In this document: piece by piece, positions 11,372 through 23,290 of the stretch
Numbering within the stretch: the stretch's first letter is position 1
Layout of the letters: the number at the start of each line of letters is the position of its first letter
NCBI GenBank assembly: GCA_027563935.2
Contig: CM050447.1
Span: 80,151,461-80,215,460 of the forward strand
Length of the DNA: 64,000 nt
Direction: 5' to 3'
DNA from: Costus lasius
Lineage: Eukaryota > Streptophyta > Magnoliopsida > Zingiberales > Costaceae
Notes under the pieces: generated by a model
The model's input: only the letters and a program-made list of their open reading frames with translations
The model's database searches: none
What the model was told of the DNA's origin: nothing
Made by a program: the position numbers and the translations under genes

Positions 11372-13444
11372 TGATGACACCGAAATTTATAGAAAATTTC
11401 ATGCCATTTCATTAGTATTTTTGTGTCATATTCATAGACTTTGCTTATTTTTATGCCTTTTTTATTAATATTTGCGGAATCTACACTCTTTCTGTTTTTG
11501 ATGATTTTCAGGTAAAAAGGCTTATTTTTCAGTTGATTTCGAGCAATCCAGATGCATAATTGATTTCACAACATCAAGAAGAGATCACACAGCAAATTTT
11601 AGAAGAATTGGAGCTTCAGAGAAAATTACGACACCCCCATTCTAGTTTTTACGGTACCGTAATTTGACTGCACTCGCAGAGCAAAATTACGACACTACCG
11701 TAATAATCTTTACGGTGCCGTAATTTGGGATTTTTCCAGGCAGAGAAGTTCATGTAATTACGGCACCACCATAAATATCTTTACGGTGCCGTATTTCGAC
11801 GCGTTTTCGGGGAGAGATTGGATGAAGATTACGGCACGGCCGTAAACTCAATTACGGTACCGTAATTCGGGTCGATTTTCAACTCGAAGACATTGTTCAC
11901 ATTACGGCACTACCGTAAAGCACTTCACGGTACCGTAATTCTAGAAGATTTTGACCTGAGAGCTCACTGTCCAGATTACGGCACTGCCATAAACTTCATT
12001 GCGGCCGTAATTACAAAGTTGCTCGCGATTTCCCGGTCAACTCCAAAACCGATTCTTGCGGAGAAGATTGTGATCGATCCAGGCCATTAAACACCTTGCT
12101 GTAAGAAGCAACCGGGGAGCTTTGGCCGAGACGAAGACAAAGAGATAGAAAGCCCTAATTTTCGTCGACCAAACAGAAAGAAATCAAGTTTCATGCGTCT
12201 GCCCTAGGGTTCGCCGCCGGGAAGTGTACAGGCTATCTCCGGCCATGAAACTTGAGTGGAAGCTACGCATAGAGGAGGAGAAGGTGTCCCAGAATTTTCT
12301 GCGTGAAAGGAGACCAGACGGAGGAGAAATCACCAGAAAATCGAGCGCCGCCGCTGTTCGCCCCAGATTACAGCTGTAAACTTCTTTACGGTCGTACCGT
12401 AATTTCTCTTTCTTCTCCCTTTAGATTTCCTTCAACATGAATTATTGTAATCTTCCTTCCATGATAGCTTAAATTTATTTTGGGACATGGGGGAGTAATT
12501 CACTTGATTTTTAATGACTATATAACTATTCTTCCATTATTTCATCACGTTTAATATTAGAATGATGATTTTACTCATGTGGTAATTGTTCTTAGACTCT
12601 TTTTAGATCCATATTATTATGCATGTTTTAGAGTTTTCGCAATAGACTAAAAAGTAATTTGCTTGAGAACTTGGAACCCTAGAATTGCATGTTATGAACC
12701 CTCTTAGGTTAGTTCTTATTTGTTTGATTCTAGTAGATTAATTGCCATGATAATGATATGAATCTAAAGATCGAGTCTAAATTATCAAACATGGAGATCT
12801 TGTGCGAAAGCAAGGATCGGAACGTTGGAGACCCATGAGTAAAACTAGTATCGAGACTCGGATGCACGAAAGTGATCCTTGAGATTCCACTAGAGATTAT
12901 CAACCTAGAATTCGGACGCACAAAAGTGATCCTTGAGTTCTATATTTGATGATTTACTTATCTTCAGCGTTGGGACTAATCTTGCGCGAAAGCGAGGATT
13001 GATCCCTGCATGGTTGTCTGCGCGAAAGTGAGACAATCCTTTTATTAAGTAAATTACATCTTTATCATAATGAAATTAAACTGACGAAATCATTATTCAT
13101 GTATAGTCATAGAAATTAAAGTGAATGAAACCCTAGTCCCAGCTTTTCTCTCTGATATTTCTGTTTTAGTTTTCGATTGCCCGTTTTCACCATTTCGATT
13201 GCCTAGATAGTAAGAAATCAATTATTCGGTACTCAACAACATAGGTCTCTGTGGGTTCGATATCTATTTTATTACTTCGAGTATCCATGCACTTGCGGAC
13301 ACTACAAGTCTAGGGACAACAAGTTTTTGGAGCCGTGTCAGGGAGTGACAATAGCCCTGTTCGCCAACACTTAGGTTTTGGCCGCGACACCTGAAACAAG
13401 TCTACCTACTTATATTCATAAGTGTGTCCTTTCGGATCACAACA
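11372..13444 (+). repeat. Gy1 3' LTR (2073 bp)
   Basis: TGATGACACC..CACAACA, colinear with 3096-5210. It has one unit where the 5' LTR has three 20-bp palindrome units (around 11775), and several words have decayed, for example CCATAAA for CCGTAAA. It is followed by target copy GTGAA at 13445. Confidence 0.93.
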
Positions 13445-15666
13445 GTGAATCAAATAACTTGCACGCCTTTGAACTTTCATTATAGCCAATAAAGATGTAT
13501 TTGATACTTCTATTATCTACATTTTTCCTTTTTTGATTACGAACATAAGCATATGCAATAGATCCAAAAAATCTTTAAATAAGAGATATTGGGCTTCTTA
13601 CCACTCCATGCTTCTTGTTGTGTCATTTCTTCTAAGCCTTTGGTTAGACATCTATTGAGTAAATACACCAAGCAAACCATCACTTCTTGCCAAAATTCTT
13701 CAAACATTTTTTTGCTTTGTAGCATGCTCCTCACCATGTTAAGAATGATTCGGTTCTTCCATTCAGCCATTCCATTTTATTGTGGAGAATAAGGTGCCAT
13801 TAAAAGTCTTTTAAAGTCATTCTTGTGACAAAAAAAAACTTCAAATGACTATGATGTAAATTCTCCTCCATGATTGGACCTTAATGCTTTGATAGTTTGG
13901 CCACTTTGATTCTCCATTGCATTTTGAATCTTTTGAATGCTTCAAGTGCCTATGATTTCTCATTTAGGAAGTAAACTCATGTCTTCCTACTAAAATCATT
14001 AATAAAGCTAGAAAATAACGATGCTCACCATAGGATGAAGGGGAAATTGACCCACATTTGTCGATATGGATGTCAAGAAGTTTCTTTGCATGATTAGTTG
14101 ACACTTTTGGGAAACTTTTTCTTGGTTGCTTGGAAATAACTCATTCTTCATATAAATGATCTTGTGTGTTGATTGAGAGAGGCCTTCTACTATTTCTTTT
14201 GCATGATATTATTTGAGAGCACCAATGTTGACATGTCTAAATATTAAATGCCATAACCATGAGCTATTTTTAGATTTGACATTTAAACACACCGTATCAA
14301 CATGCTTTATGTTCAACATAAAAAATTTGTTTTTTGACATTTTAACTTGTGCTACTAACTTCATATCTTTATTTCTCAAGAAAAGAGTTTTATCTTTCAT
14401 GTGCACATCATATCCTTTTTCGAAAAGTTGGCCTAGACTTAGGATGTTGGTTTTCATATTGGGCACATGAAAAACATTGGAAATGAAATAATTAATTTGT
14501 TCTTTAGATTGAATGAGAATTTTACCTTTTTTCCTTCACATTTGAGAAATCTCCAAATGATACATATCCATGAGGTGCTTTATTCAACTCCATAGACATG
14601 TGGTTGTATACTTGTACCCACACATATGATTACTTGCTCCACTATCCAAATACCAAAGATTTTGGTTACATCCATCATCTTCCTTTTGTGATAGCAACAA
14701 AATAGAATCATCTTCTTTTTCTTCTTTTTTCATATAGTTAGTCTTCTCATCAACTTGATTAGATTTGTTGTACTAATGATCTGATAAAAAATGACCAATC
14801 TTATTACATGTGTAATAGCAAGCTTTAGATTTTCCATATCCTCCACCTCTCGTGAAACCTCCGCTTTTTTTGTTCTATTCTTGTATTTTCTTCATCACCT
14901 TGATTTTGTAGCACTTGTCTTTGGCTTCTTCCATATAACTCACCAAGACCTCAACATGTTCCATGGCCTCTACCTCGATCATTTCCTCTATCTCCTCTTA
15001 TTTCTTCATCTTTATCTTTAACGGAGAGCTTGTTCAACATCTCTTACTTCTTCTTTTGAAGCCTTTACTCATGAGCATGGAGAGAACCCATGAGTTCATC
15101 AATAGTCATGGTCTCTAGATCATTTGCCTTGCCTATTGTCACTACAATATAATTAATTTTTGTATCTAAGAAGCATAGAATTTTCCCCACCACTCGATGA
15201 TCTAGTAGGATTCATTATTCGTTCTTAGTTGGTTGACCACAGTTAACACTCTTGTGAACTGATATAGACTCTCCTTCTTTTATCTTTATACTTTCAAATT
15301 CACTACAAAGAGTTTGTTGCCTTTTTCACTTTCTCAATTTCTTTAAAGGAATTTCGGAGGATCTCCCAAGCTTGCTTTGAGTTAGTGGCAACGACGTCTT
15401 CTCAAAAGTTTCTTCTTCTACACCTCAATAGATCAAGAAAAAAGTATCTTTTATCTTTTTGTCTTGATCTCAAAGATTCTCTTTGATTTATGACTAGGTA
15501 GCTTCATCTTGGGGGTTCAACATACGCCTTTTCTACAAGCTTCCACGTATTTTTGAGAACTAAAGAATAGCTTCATTTGGATACTCCAATTTTTATAGTT
15601 GTTAGTAAGGTGAAGAATAGGAAATGATATACCGAGGCTAAGTCTAACGTGGCTCCAATACCAATT
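13445..15666 (-). pseudogene. Co0 gag-protease-integrase, heavily degraded
   Basis: Minus-strand frames give integrase remnants at 13770-13537 (a block like EWKNRTILNMVRSML), then a GAG-pre-integrase block at 14466-14209 (NILSLGQLFEKGYDVHMKD and WHLIFRHVN). A histidine/cysteine-containing region resembling a zinc knuckle lies near 14800, and a diverged gag reaches about 15640. At 15652-15666 the minus strand reads TTGGTATTGGAGCC, an initiator-Met-tRNA-type primer site. Numerous stops and indels are present. Confidence 0.75.
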
Positions 15667-15960
15667 TGATAGAAATTGGAAGAGAGAAAAGATGAATATA
15701 AATTATTTTACTTTAATAATCTCTTGGACACACTACAAATTACATAAACATTTTCTATTTAAAACATATAGTTATACAAAGCTTAGAGTAAATCTAGTTT
15801 AACCTAAAAAATTAAATTTTATAGTATTATTTAATCTTTAAACTTTCTCAACATATAATCTCTATCTTCAATTTTCTTTTTCAATGACAATTAACTTATC
15901 TTTAATTTCAACATTTTTAACTCCAATTATAATTTCTCACCTTCTAGAGTAATCAACTAC
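15667..15960 (-). repeat. Co0 5' LTR, approximate
   Basis: The LTR edge at 15667 (plus strand TGATAG..) directly abuts the primer site. The far edge is a guess near 15955-15960, because no second LTR survives for comparison. The stretch is AT-rich and sits about 180 bp beyond the 3' end of the host gene. Confidence 0.5.
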
Positions 15961-15969
15961 TTATCAATT

Positions 15970-15993
15970 TATATATATATATATATATATATA
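15970..15993. repeat. (TA)n microsatellite
   Basis: About 12 TA units between the Co0 LTR and the 3' flank of the host gene. The flank 15994-16140 is AT-rich with no further feature beyond presumed 3' UTR. Confidence 0.9.
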
Positions 15994-16140
15994 GTTTTAA
16001 GAATTTGTATCAATGTAATCATGTAAAAAAAAATGTAGGGATGAAATTTAATCATGTACAAATGTAGGACTGTGTCTCTACACTAAACTGAAAGTCTCAA
16101 AAATAAATAATTAAATAATTAATTAATTGCATTCCACCCT

Positions 16141-18733
16141 TCAAAGAACAAGCGTGTGCGGCTTCCGTAATTCATCGATACGCTGGTTCAAGCACAAACA
16201 GCCAGGAAGAGGATTTGCATAAAAGTGCTCTTCGTGTCTTGGATTTCGATTAATTTGCCTCTCATATGGCTCTCCCAGCCTCTTGGCATGAGCTTTCTTG
16301 ACTTTCTGTTCAAACTGCTTCCAATTTATTACACCCTCGTCCAGCTTATCTATCAGCTTCACAATCCTCTGCCTGTAAGCAAAGGACAAATTCAACAAAA
16401 TGTAATAAATTTGTTCAAGTGAGTGTCATATCGCAAACCTATCTGGACTGATGGTCTTCAGGAAGCCTTCAAACCTTCTGTGCCCTTGAACTGCTTTAGC
16501 CATGTTGCCATCATATGTGTAGACGAAGGCGTCACTTTTCAAGGCAACAATGTAGTCGAGAGCAGCAAGCCTGTTCTGATACCTCCTGAAAGACTCCAAC
16601 TCTGCAGGTGATGCCAAATTGTGGTGCGTGTAGATGTTGGGATACTCTGATCTAAGGGCGTCCATGCTGTTGCTACCGTAGATTTCTCCAGCAACAACGT
16701 AAATGCTTGTGGTGCAAGGGTAGCCCATGGCCCTCAAAAAGGTTGCAGCTTCTCTTGGTGTCATTGGGCAGCCTCCTTGGCGTCTCTTCTCCTGGCTGTT
16801 GATGTCCTTCTCTTTCCAGTGCTTCACACTATACCTCAACTCCCGCAGCTCCTCCGTCTCCTGTGCTGATAGACTGTGACTGCAACCAGTGAAGGAGAGC
16901 ATGTCCTTCTCATACCTACAACAAGCAAATGTAAACGAAGAGCAAATACAATGAACCAAATTATAAAAAAGTAAAACAGTTACCTTAGATGAAGTGCAAT
17001 GTAGGGATTGCCGCTGCCATTTCTCAGCCTGTCAACAAAGCTCTCACCCAGCTTTTGGATGTCTTGGGTGTATTCAAGTGCTTTATAGTTTGCGCGACAC
17101 CGAAGTCTCTGAATTGAAGGAGGGAGGCCATTGTTGGCCAGGCGAGAGTCTGTGTAGGTGAACTCTATCACTTTTTCCTTACTCAAAGAAGCTGACAGAC
17201 GCTTGAAATATGAGGCCTATAAATTGTAAAAAAAAAAAAAAAAGAGATTAGCTTCAGTCCAAGTAGAATGACAACAAGTAACATAGTAGATCGATGCAGG
17301 ACACCTTGGACCATGAAACGGGAGCCCTTATGATGGGCTTAATAGTAGCGTATTCGTGCGGGAGGGAGTCAACTATAGAGATGTCATCTTTAAGAACCTC
17401 TTTGAAGTGGTCGACGTCAAATATATCTTTGAATTCACTGCATATATTTGCATGCATTAGCAAGATTCATTCATTTTTTAGCTTCTTAGGACATATCTTC
17501 GTCACTTAAATTACCTTGGATCAGTCCAGAAAGACTTGTGATCTAATAGAGGCAAAACAAGTGTTGCATTCATTAATTTTGCGATGGCAACCATGTCACT
17601 GATCTGCATAAACAACAAAAAACAAAAGCTAGAGTTTACGTTTCGATTGCAGAACAAGCAATTAATTAACAAGAATACAAACTCCAAGTCTCATCTGATT
17701 CAGTCCACCATTGGCATGAACTTTGAGATAACCAATCGTGGCATCGCAATTATCTGAAGGAATATTGAATAACATCATGTAATAGCTTTTTAGGAAAACT
17801 AAACGATCATTATATTAAGGCTATGTTTTTTTGGATGAAATTTATAGTGAAAATGATAAATTCATTATATTTTTTTATCTTTTTCGTCTGAATTTCATCC
17901 AACAAAACATGATCCAACTGTTACCACACAATTAGTAAGTCAGAAACCTGCGCGAAACTTGCCGCATTTACTCTTTGGGGGCTCCACACATTGTTCATAT
18001 CCCTTGCTGTCTGGCTTCATCCAAATTTCAGGAACCTGGAAACACGTTAATTGAGTTGTTTAATTTGCAATAGACATTTGACAAGTCAGCCAAGTAAATA
18101 AAACAAAATCTATGGAAGAATTTGTATTAAAGTCAGTTTGAAGAATGTATTGCCAAACTAAGAAAGGAACAGTTTCGTCATGCATGGAAAAAAAAAAATG
18201 ATTGAATCATGCAGCCAATTAATAGTAACGATCAAGTGCAGAATCTCAAGTACACATACCATGGAATCCGGCCGCCTCTTCGTCGGCCAGGTGGTGTTCT
18301 CCGTCGCCAAACGCAACGACTCCCCCAAGTTTTCGCCTCGCGCCACCTGCAGAAGCACATCCTTTCTCACCTCCAGCTCCACGCCGCCAACGATGGCGCC
18401 GCTACCGCCGCTGCCGATGCGGGCCGTGCCCAGAAGCACGGTGACGGCCAGGACCAGCGCGAGGGCGAGCGCGAGCGTCCTCATCCAGGCGCGCAGGTTC
18501 CCCAACCTCCATCCGGTACGTTTCGCCCTCCTCGAGACGAGCGAGGCGGCGGCCGTGATGACCGGCGTGTGGTCGGCGTCGAGGCGGTCGTCCTCGCCGT
18601 CGGCCAGGAGGGCTTGGTCTAGCTGGCGCTCGGTGTCGGCAAACTCCGGCAAGCGGCGACGTGTGGGGCCGGTGAGGAGGGTGCTCGTGGTAGTTCCCGT
18701 GGAGGGGACGGTGCCGGCGGTGAGTATGACCAT
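16141..18733 (-). CDS. O-fucosyltransferase-like family protein (PF10250), 8 exons
   Basis: Exons on the minus strand: 18733-18260, 18035-17948, 17753-17683, 17603-17515, 17437-17305, 17216-16984, 16915-16439 and 16372-16141. All introns are GT-AG, the phases agree, and the joined frame is 598 codons plus TGA. The start ATG lies in AAACCATGG context. A basic cytosolic tail with an RR-rich stretch precedes one membrane segment at residues ~84-102 ([11 protein letters not shown]), giving a type II, probably Golgi, topology. Family motifs: [10 protein letters not shown] (~200-209), HLRYEKDML (~361-369), [22 protein letters not shown] and the C-terminal [11 protein letters not shown]. These mark the plant PF10250 family (formerly DUF246), whose characterised members act on cell-wall polysaccharides or proteins, such as RG-I rhamnosyltransferases (GT106). 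The exact donor and acceptor cannot be read from sequence. No lesion is seen, so this is likely functional. It is the only host gene identified. Confidence 0.93.
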
Positions 18734-19200
18734 GGTTTAATTTGGTCGTCGATGGACGGCCAGGGAATGGGGAAAGAGGGAAAGGAAAGGGGAGGAAGGA
18801 GGCAGATGGAATCGGCGAAAATGACGGAACGCTCGACGATGATCCCTGGCGAGTAACGTGGGCCGTAGCGCTTATCGCTCGTTTGCGGCGAACAGGGGAG
18901 GAGTCCGGAAATGGCGAAGCTGATTTCTTGACACAAAGTCGTTAGTCGGATTGGATGTTAATTTGCACACAGAGTTGCGCCCACGTTTGGCTGCCTCCGC
19001 TGCTTAATTTGTACAATTTTGTGTGCCTACGTGTTGGCAGCGACGAGGCATTTTAAATGGCATTCTTGGATCGGTTTGGTTCCTTTTATTGCCGGGCTTG
19101 GTGGCGTTCTCGTCCGCATACCAGCGCGGCGACGCAATCGGAGACGGTTTGCGAAAATACCGGAAACAATGCGTCGAACTAGCGCGCTACTAATTGTCTG
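18734..19200 (-). promoter_or_regulatory. Upstream region of the O-fucosyltransferase gene
   Basis: A GC- and CpG-rich block (18734-18940) contrasts with the surrounding AT-rich DNA and probably holds the 5' UTR and proximal promoter. It includes pyrimidine-rich runs on the coding strand just before the ATG. I see no clear TATA box within 300 bp. The plus-strand ORFs over exon 1 (18180-18740) are shadows of its GC-rich coding sequence. Confidence 0.45.
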
Positions 19201-20825
19201 ACCGGTTTTGACCTGAATAAGAATTTATTTATTTTTATTTATTTCTCTCACTATTGTTTTCTTTGTTTTCTTTTTTTTTATAAAAAATACAATTATTCTT
19301 CTTGTAATTTGCCCTCTCACTCTCTATCTATTTTCTTTCTCTATAATAATAAATCATTTCCAGTAGGTACTAAATGGTATGAATGATACAAGTTACACAT
19401 TTATATTATTTGACCCATCTTGCACATCAATGTCGCTTTAATATTTGTTTCTTTTTTTAAGAATGATGTATGATTGGATTAAATGGTAAACATACTCATT
19501 AATCTCAATCCATTTAAGGAAAAAAAAGACTGAGGATCTAAGTGTAATGAAGGGGAGGTATGCGGCATTGATTTTATCCAAGGAGAAACACCGACAATAA
19601 ACTTCTAGAGAGATATTTTTATAGTGAACCTCTAATCCGCCTCCCCGTGTGGTAGAGCAGTTAAGTCCGCTAACCCTTGCTTAGGAAGCCGTAAAATCTA
19701 TGATAACCTTTCCAAACCTAGTATTGGTATTTCCTTTTTGAATGTCATGTTCTCCTTCTGGGCTATTTCTAATATTTCTATCAAATACCTAGACTGGTTT
19801 GAATTTGCTGAAAATATGTTGGCTCAACCTTGGAGTTGTCTTATAGTGAAATTTCCTAATTGGCCCCCCTCCGATAAACTAGCTCCGAGGAGTTGTCTTA
19901 TAGTGAAATTCCCCAATCGACCTCTTCCAGTAAACTTGCTCCGAGCCGTTTTCTCCCAACTTTAGAGTGTTAAAATTTATAAAATTAAAATTTTTATATT
20001 TATTTTTTTCTATTTTTTTACTAGGTTAATATTCTATTTATTGTACTTACTATTATTTGATTACTTTAATTTAAACAATGCTATTAGTAGCAAACATGTG
20101 ATAGCCGCTGAATTAAATCCAATGATTTTAACCATAGGGTTTTAGCTTATAAATAGACATGTGACACGAGAAGAATAATGGTTATATACTAGGTGTTTCG
20201 TCCAGATTAAGTTCTCACAAGAGCAATTGTCTATGCCTCCAAGTTTTTCATTCTCATTTTAACTTTATTATTTTTATTGATTTAAAGAGAAATATTTTTG
20301 TCTACACTTATATTAATAATCTTACGTGAATATCTGCGAGTTATAACATTAAAATTATTTTTTTTATCAACCATTTGTTTATTTCTTCTTGTTTTAAATC
20401 TTTAAAAAATCAAATTTCCTTTCATTGACGTGCACATGTGCAAAGACCCTAGATCCATGCCTTCAGCTATTCGCCTATAACCGTTTGTCGCTCCCTTCGT
20501 CGCCGGTGTGCTCATCTTCATGAAGCTTTGGCTACGCCCGCTCGCGACTCCTTACATCACCTTCTATCAACTCGGCTCACCTCATCGACATCTAGATGGC
20601 ATCGAACTCGTGACACAAATAGCGACAACAGGGTTTGATGTGGTGATGACAAGATTTGAAGCAACAGCCATAGGGTTTCCATCCGTTGATGGATTTTGGA
20701 TCCTTGACGTGAGTCGCACCTGATCACCGCTTGAATTGGCCTTGTTTGCCTGCATTCTCCCATCGTTTTTGGATCCATGCCCATGTGCACTTGCTCCACG
20801 AACCAATGCCACGCACTTGGATGTA
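19201..20825. other. Intergenic DNA with small repeats
   Basis: No gene is recognised. A short tandem duplication around 'gttgtcttatagtgaaatt' lies at 19832-19920. From 19969 to about 20290 the DNA is a diverged direct repeat of 27226-28180. The GC-richer 20430-20825 has an ORF on each strand but no recognisable domain. Confidence 0.5.
19969..20290 (+). repeat. Diverged direct repeat B, copy 1
   Basis: Colinear with 27226-27480 plus 28046-28180. Landmarks are 'tactaggttaatatt', 'caaacatgtg.tagcc', 'gattaag' and the closing 'ttctcattttaactttatta'. Copy 2 carries an extra block and a miniature element. These may be old LTRs, but no coding region lies between the copies. Confidence 0.6.
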
Positions 20826-21280
20826 GGGGTGAGCATTTGGTTCAGTTTATTCGATTTTTATCCATTACCAAAAATTTTGGTAAATTCAGTTTGGTAAAAA
20901 AGAAATCAGTTTTAGTTTCAATAATAAATTTTGTAAAATTCGATTTTCGGTTTTGGTTTCGATTTTTATTTTTTTTAGTTTGGTTAAAAATAGAATTTAC
21001 TGGTATATATATATATATATAATATTATATTATATCATAATCTTATTATAGTATAATTAGTTAAAAAAGTCTAAAACCTATTATCTAATACTTAATAACT
21101 CAATTACCAATCATATAATTAATTAAATCCTTTATAATTTAACTTTTGGATAAACTCAGTTTGATAAAATTTCAGTTTTTAGGAAATTCGGTTGAATTCA
21201 ATTTTTAAAATTTTTGTATAAAAAAATTAATAAATAATTTTTGATGAATTTAGTTTCAGTTTTTCTTAATGCATGCCTTT
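20826..21280 (+). mobile_element. Probable degenerate hAT-like miniature element
   Basis: Starts TAGGGGTGAGCATTTGGTT, then has GGTT/TCGGTT-rich and AT-rich text, and ends in a decayed mirror of that start (..cagtttttcttaatgcatgcc). This layout matches the intact element at 44821-45330. No target duplication could be made out. Confidence 0.5.
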
Positions 21281-23052
21281 GTGCGTGGTTTAGGGAGAAG
21301 AGGAAAGGGGCTTTATTATAGCGGTTGTTGGGGAAAAAATAATGTGGAGTTACATTGAGGCTGTACGTTCTGGATGATACACTCATAGTGAATAAAATAA
21401 TATGGTTAATACTTAATCTTATTCTTAAGGTTGCTTAACCATTTAGAATATTTGGTGAACCATTGGAAAATATCTTCTTGGTTTGAGTCAATGTTCATGG
21501 AACTAAATTTTTTTAAGTTTGTTTAACTTAAGATTTATATTGCTCCAATTATCGGATGGCACGTTCTTTTGTTTTAGATATACTGATTGCACTACATTAA
21601 TATATTTTGACCATGTAATGTGTTTTCTTATGTGGGCTGACCAATACTAATATGCAGTGAGCTTATGATTATTTGTGATAATATCATCCTTGAGTCCCAT
21701 ATGATTATGATATGATGATCATATCATCACCCTATGTGGAGCCAAATGAGATCCATTTTGTTATGGATTGTGGTGTGGTGTACGGTATGTATATTTTTCA
21801 TCTTTATAGTACATTATTATTATTAATATTTAAAACAAAGTTTAGGAAATCTATCACAAGTTTATCTTCTTTTTTTTTTTTTTCAAAGTACAGCTAACAC
21901 ACAAGGGTACAAACCTTTCAACACTCTTCCTAGTACGAGCAACTAAGGATAGCCTTAAGAGGGGGAATTAGGGGTATTCGAGTACCCACATTGCTTAGCA
22001 GCACATTTAGCACAATCACAACATAATAATATCAACCATATGCAGCTAGTATACACAAGCACATATATCAGAAGTCAAGCTATAACCTAAAACCGTCCAA
22101 GGAAAAATACAAAGCTCAACATGACTGCATGTAATAAATCACACCGATATGAGGGCATGATTTGGCCCAAAACTCGTCAAAGGATGAAAATTATACCTAG
22201 CCCTTCTTATAGGGTTGTAATTCTCCTACTCAGTGAAGATGGATAGCACAACAGAACCTCCAACCTCAGTGAGGTTAATCAGCAACGGAAATTAGCCGTC
22301 ATCCTCAAGTCTTGGCTGGTCAACACCAGCTTACAACCTTCACGCCATCCATGTCCAAGCCAGCAGGGGAGTCTCGGCTGCTAGAGAAGGAAATCCAGCT
22401 CACGTAATGGGATCGTCAGCTGGGCCGAGAGAAGGACTCACCGAAGATCCTCTACGTCCGCCCGCGTCCTGACCAAAAAAGGCGGGAGGAAGCTCTGCCG
22501 CCTGAACTGGACGCTGGGGACGAGGGAGCTGGGAAGAAGACACCACCAACCAGAACTTCAGAACTCGTCGCTACTACTAGAAATCCAGAGATCTCGATGC
22601 CGCTTGCCAGAAGAGCCAAGGAACTCGGTGTCACTGGCCAGAAGACTAGGAAAACCGCCGCCAAGAGATCCTATCGTCCAAAAAGGAGGAAATCCAGAAC
22701 TTGTCACTGCGCACTAGAAAACCGAGAGGCTTGTCGCTAAGGAAGCCCCGACATCGAGCGGAGGAAACAAGCCCGCGAGTGTAGGGATTTCTCGGGCGTC
22801 ACCGCCCTATTGAAGCTCAGGGGAGCTTCCCTTCCAGCAACGTGGTCAGGGACGCACGCTGGCCACCGGAAGCCTCACACACCTGGAGAACCGAAGGGGT
22901 GAGGAAGCCTTACAGAGGACGACGCCTTTCCCAAGTTAGCGACCTGGTCATCGGCGGAAATCCATGAAGAAGGAGAGCTGCATGGAGTTGAATCTGGGGC
23001 TGAATGGAGAAATGAACTCGTTGCTAGCAACTCTCGAGATCTCGTCGAGAGC
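21281..23052. other. Unassigned DNA, AT-rich then GC-rich
   Basis: 21281-21890 is AT-rich with a T-run at about 21871-21886. 22200-23052 is GC-richer and resembles the leader or LTR body of copia elements in composition, with repeated 'cggagg' and 'ctcgtcgc' text. I could not pair it with another copy. No supported gene. Confidence 0.4.
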
Positions 23053-23290
23053 TTAGAAGAAATTTTTGCAGAAGGGTGTACCCTGCTGCAGGGTGGGGAT
23101 GTTGTGAGAGAAAAAAAAAAATTTATTACATAAATATAATGTTGATTTTTTTTTTCTGTAATGAATTATCGTATAATATTGATTTTTTTTAGTGTAATGA
23201 ATTTTTTTTCTCTCACAACATCCCCACCCTGTTGCGTGATGCAGTTCGCGCAACAGGGTATACCCTTGTGCAAAATTTTTTTCGAAACGC
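23053..23290. mobile_element. Fold-back miniature element (MITE-like)
   Basis: Left arm (about 23057-23130) and right arm (about 23197-23285) are inverted copies. Both include GGGTGGGGATGTTGTGAGAG or its complement, and both outer ends contain 'aattttt.gca.aagggt' or its complement. The centre holds two direct copies of a ~25-bp block, 'attgattttttt..gtaatgaatt'. No coding capacity. The superfamily is uncertain and no clear target duplication is visible. Confidence 0.7.

Larger units (their letters stand above)
3096..13444 (+). mobile_element. Gy1: complete Ty3/gypsy element (Athila/Tat type)
   Basis: Two long direct repeats (3096-5210 and 11372-13444) start TGATGACACC and end ..CACAACA. They are flanked by the perfect 5-bp duplication GTGAA (3091-3095 and 13445-13449). 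Between them lie a tRNA-Asp-type primer site, gag-protease, RT-RNaseH-integrase, a structured 3' UTR and a purine-rich segment before the 3' LTR. No Athila-ORF1-like frame is present. It inserted into the copia remnant Co0 in the opposite orientation. All ORFs carry lesions, so it is not autonomous now. Confidence 0.95.
2672..15960 (-). mobile_element. Co0: degraded Ty1/copia element, minus strand, hosting Gy1
   Basis: A copia element read right to left: an LTR-like stretch from 15667, a primer site matching initiator-Met tRNA at about 15652-15666, a gag region, a zinc-knuckle region near 14800, GAG-pre-integrase and integrase remnants (14470-13450), then the integrase-RT linker (3093-2864) and the very start of the RT domain (WVFK-like, about 2690). 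Gy1 splits the ORF between 13445 and 3095. The remaining RT, the RNase H and the 3' LTR are missing at 2672. Many stops and frameshifts make it non-functional. Confidence 0.75.

Noticed and set aside
16141..18733. Xyloglucan fucosyltransferase (GT37) as identity of the host gene
   Set aside because: The motifs [19 protein letters not shown] and [10 protein letters not shown] belong to the PF10250 O-fucosyltransferase-like family, not GT37.
18180..18740. Plus-strand ORF of 186 codons over exon 1
   Set aside because: Antisense shadow of GC-rich exon 1; the minus-strand exon has correct splice phases and a membrane segment.
19640..19710. tRNA-like A-box text 'gtggtagagcagttaagtcc'
   Set aside because: No convincing B box or cloverleaf follows; could be a decayed SINE head but not supportable.
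20508..20723. ORF with globular-looking text, and the overlapping minus-strand ORFs
   Set aside because: Short, no recognised domain, no splice context; kept only as unassigned DNA.
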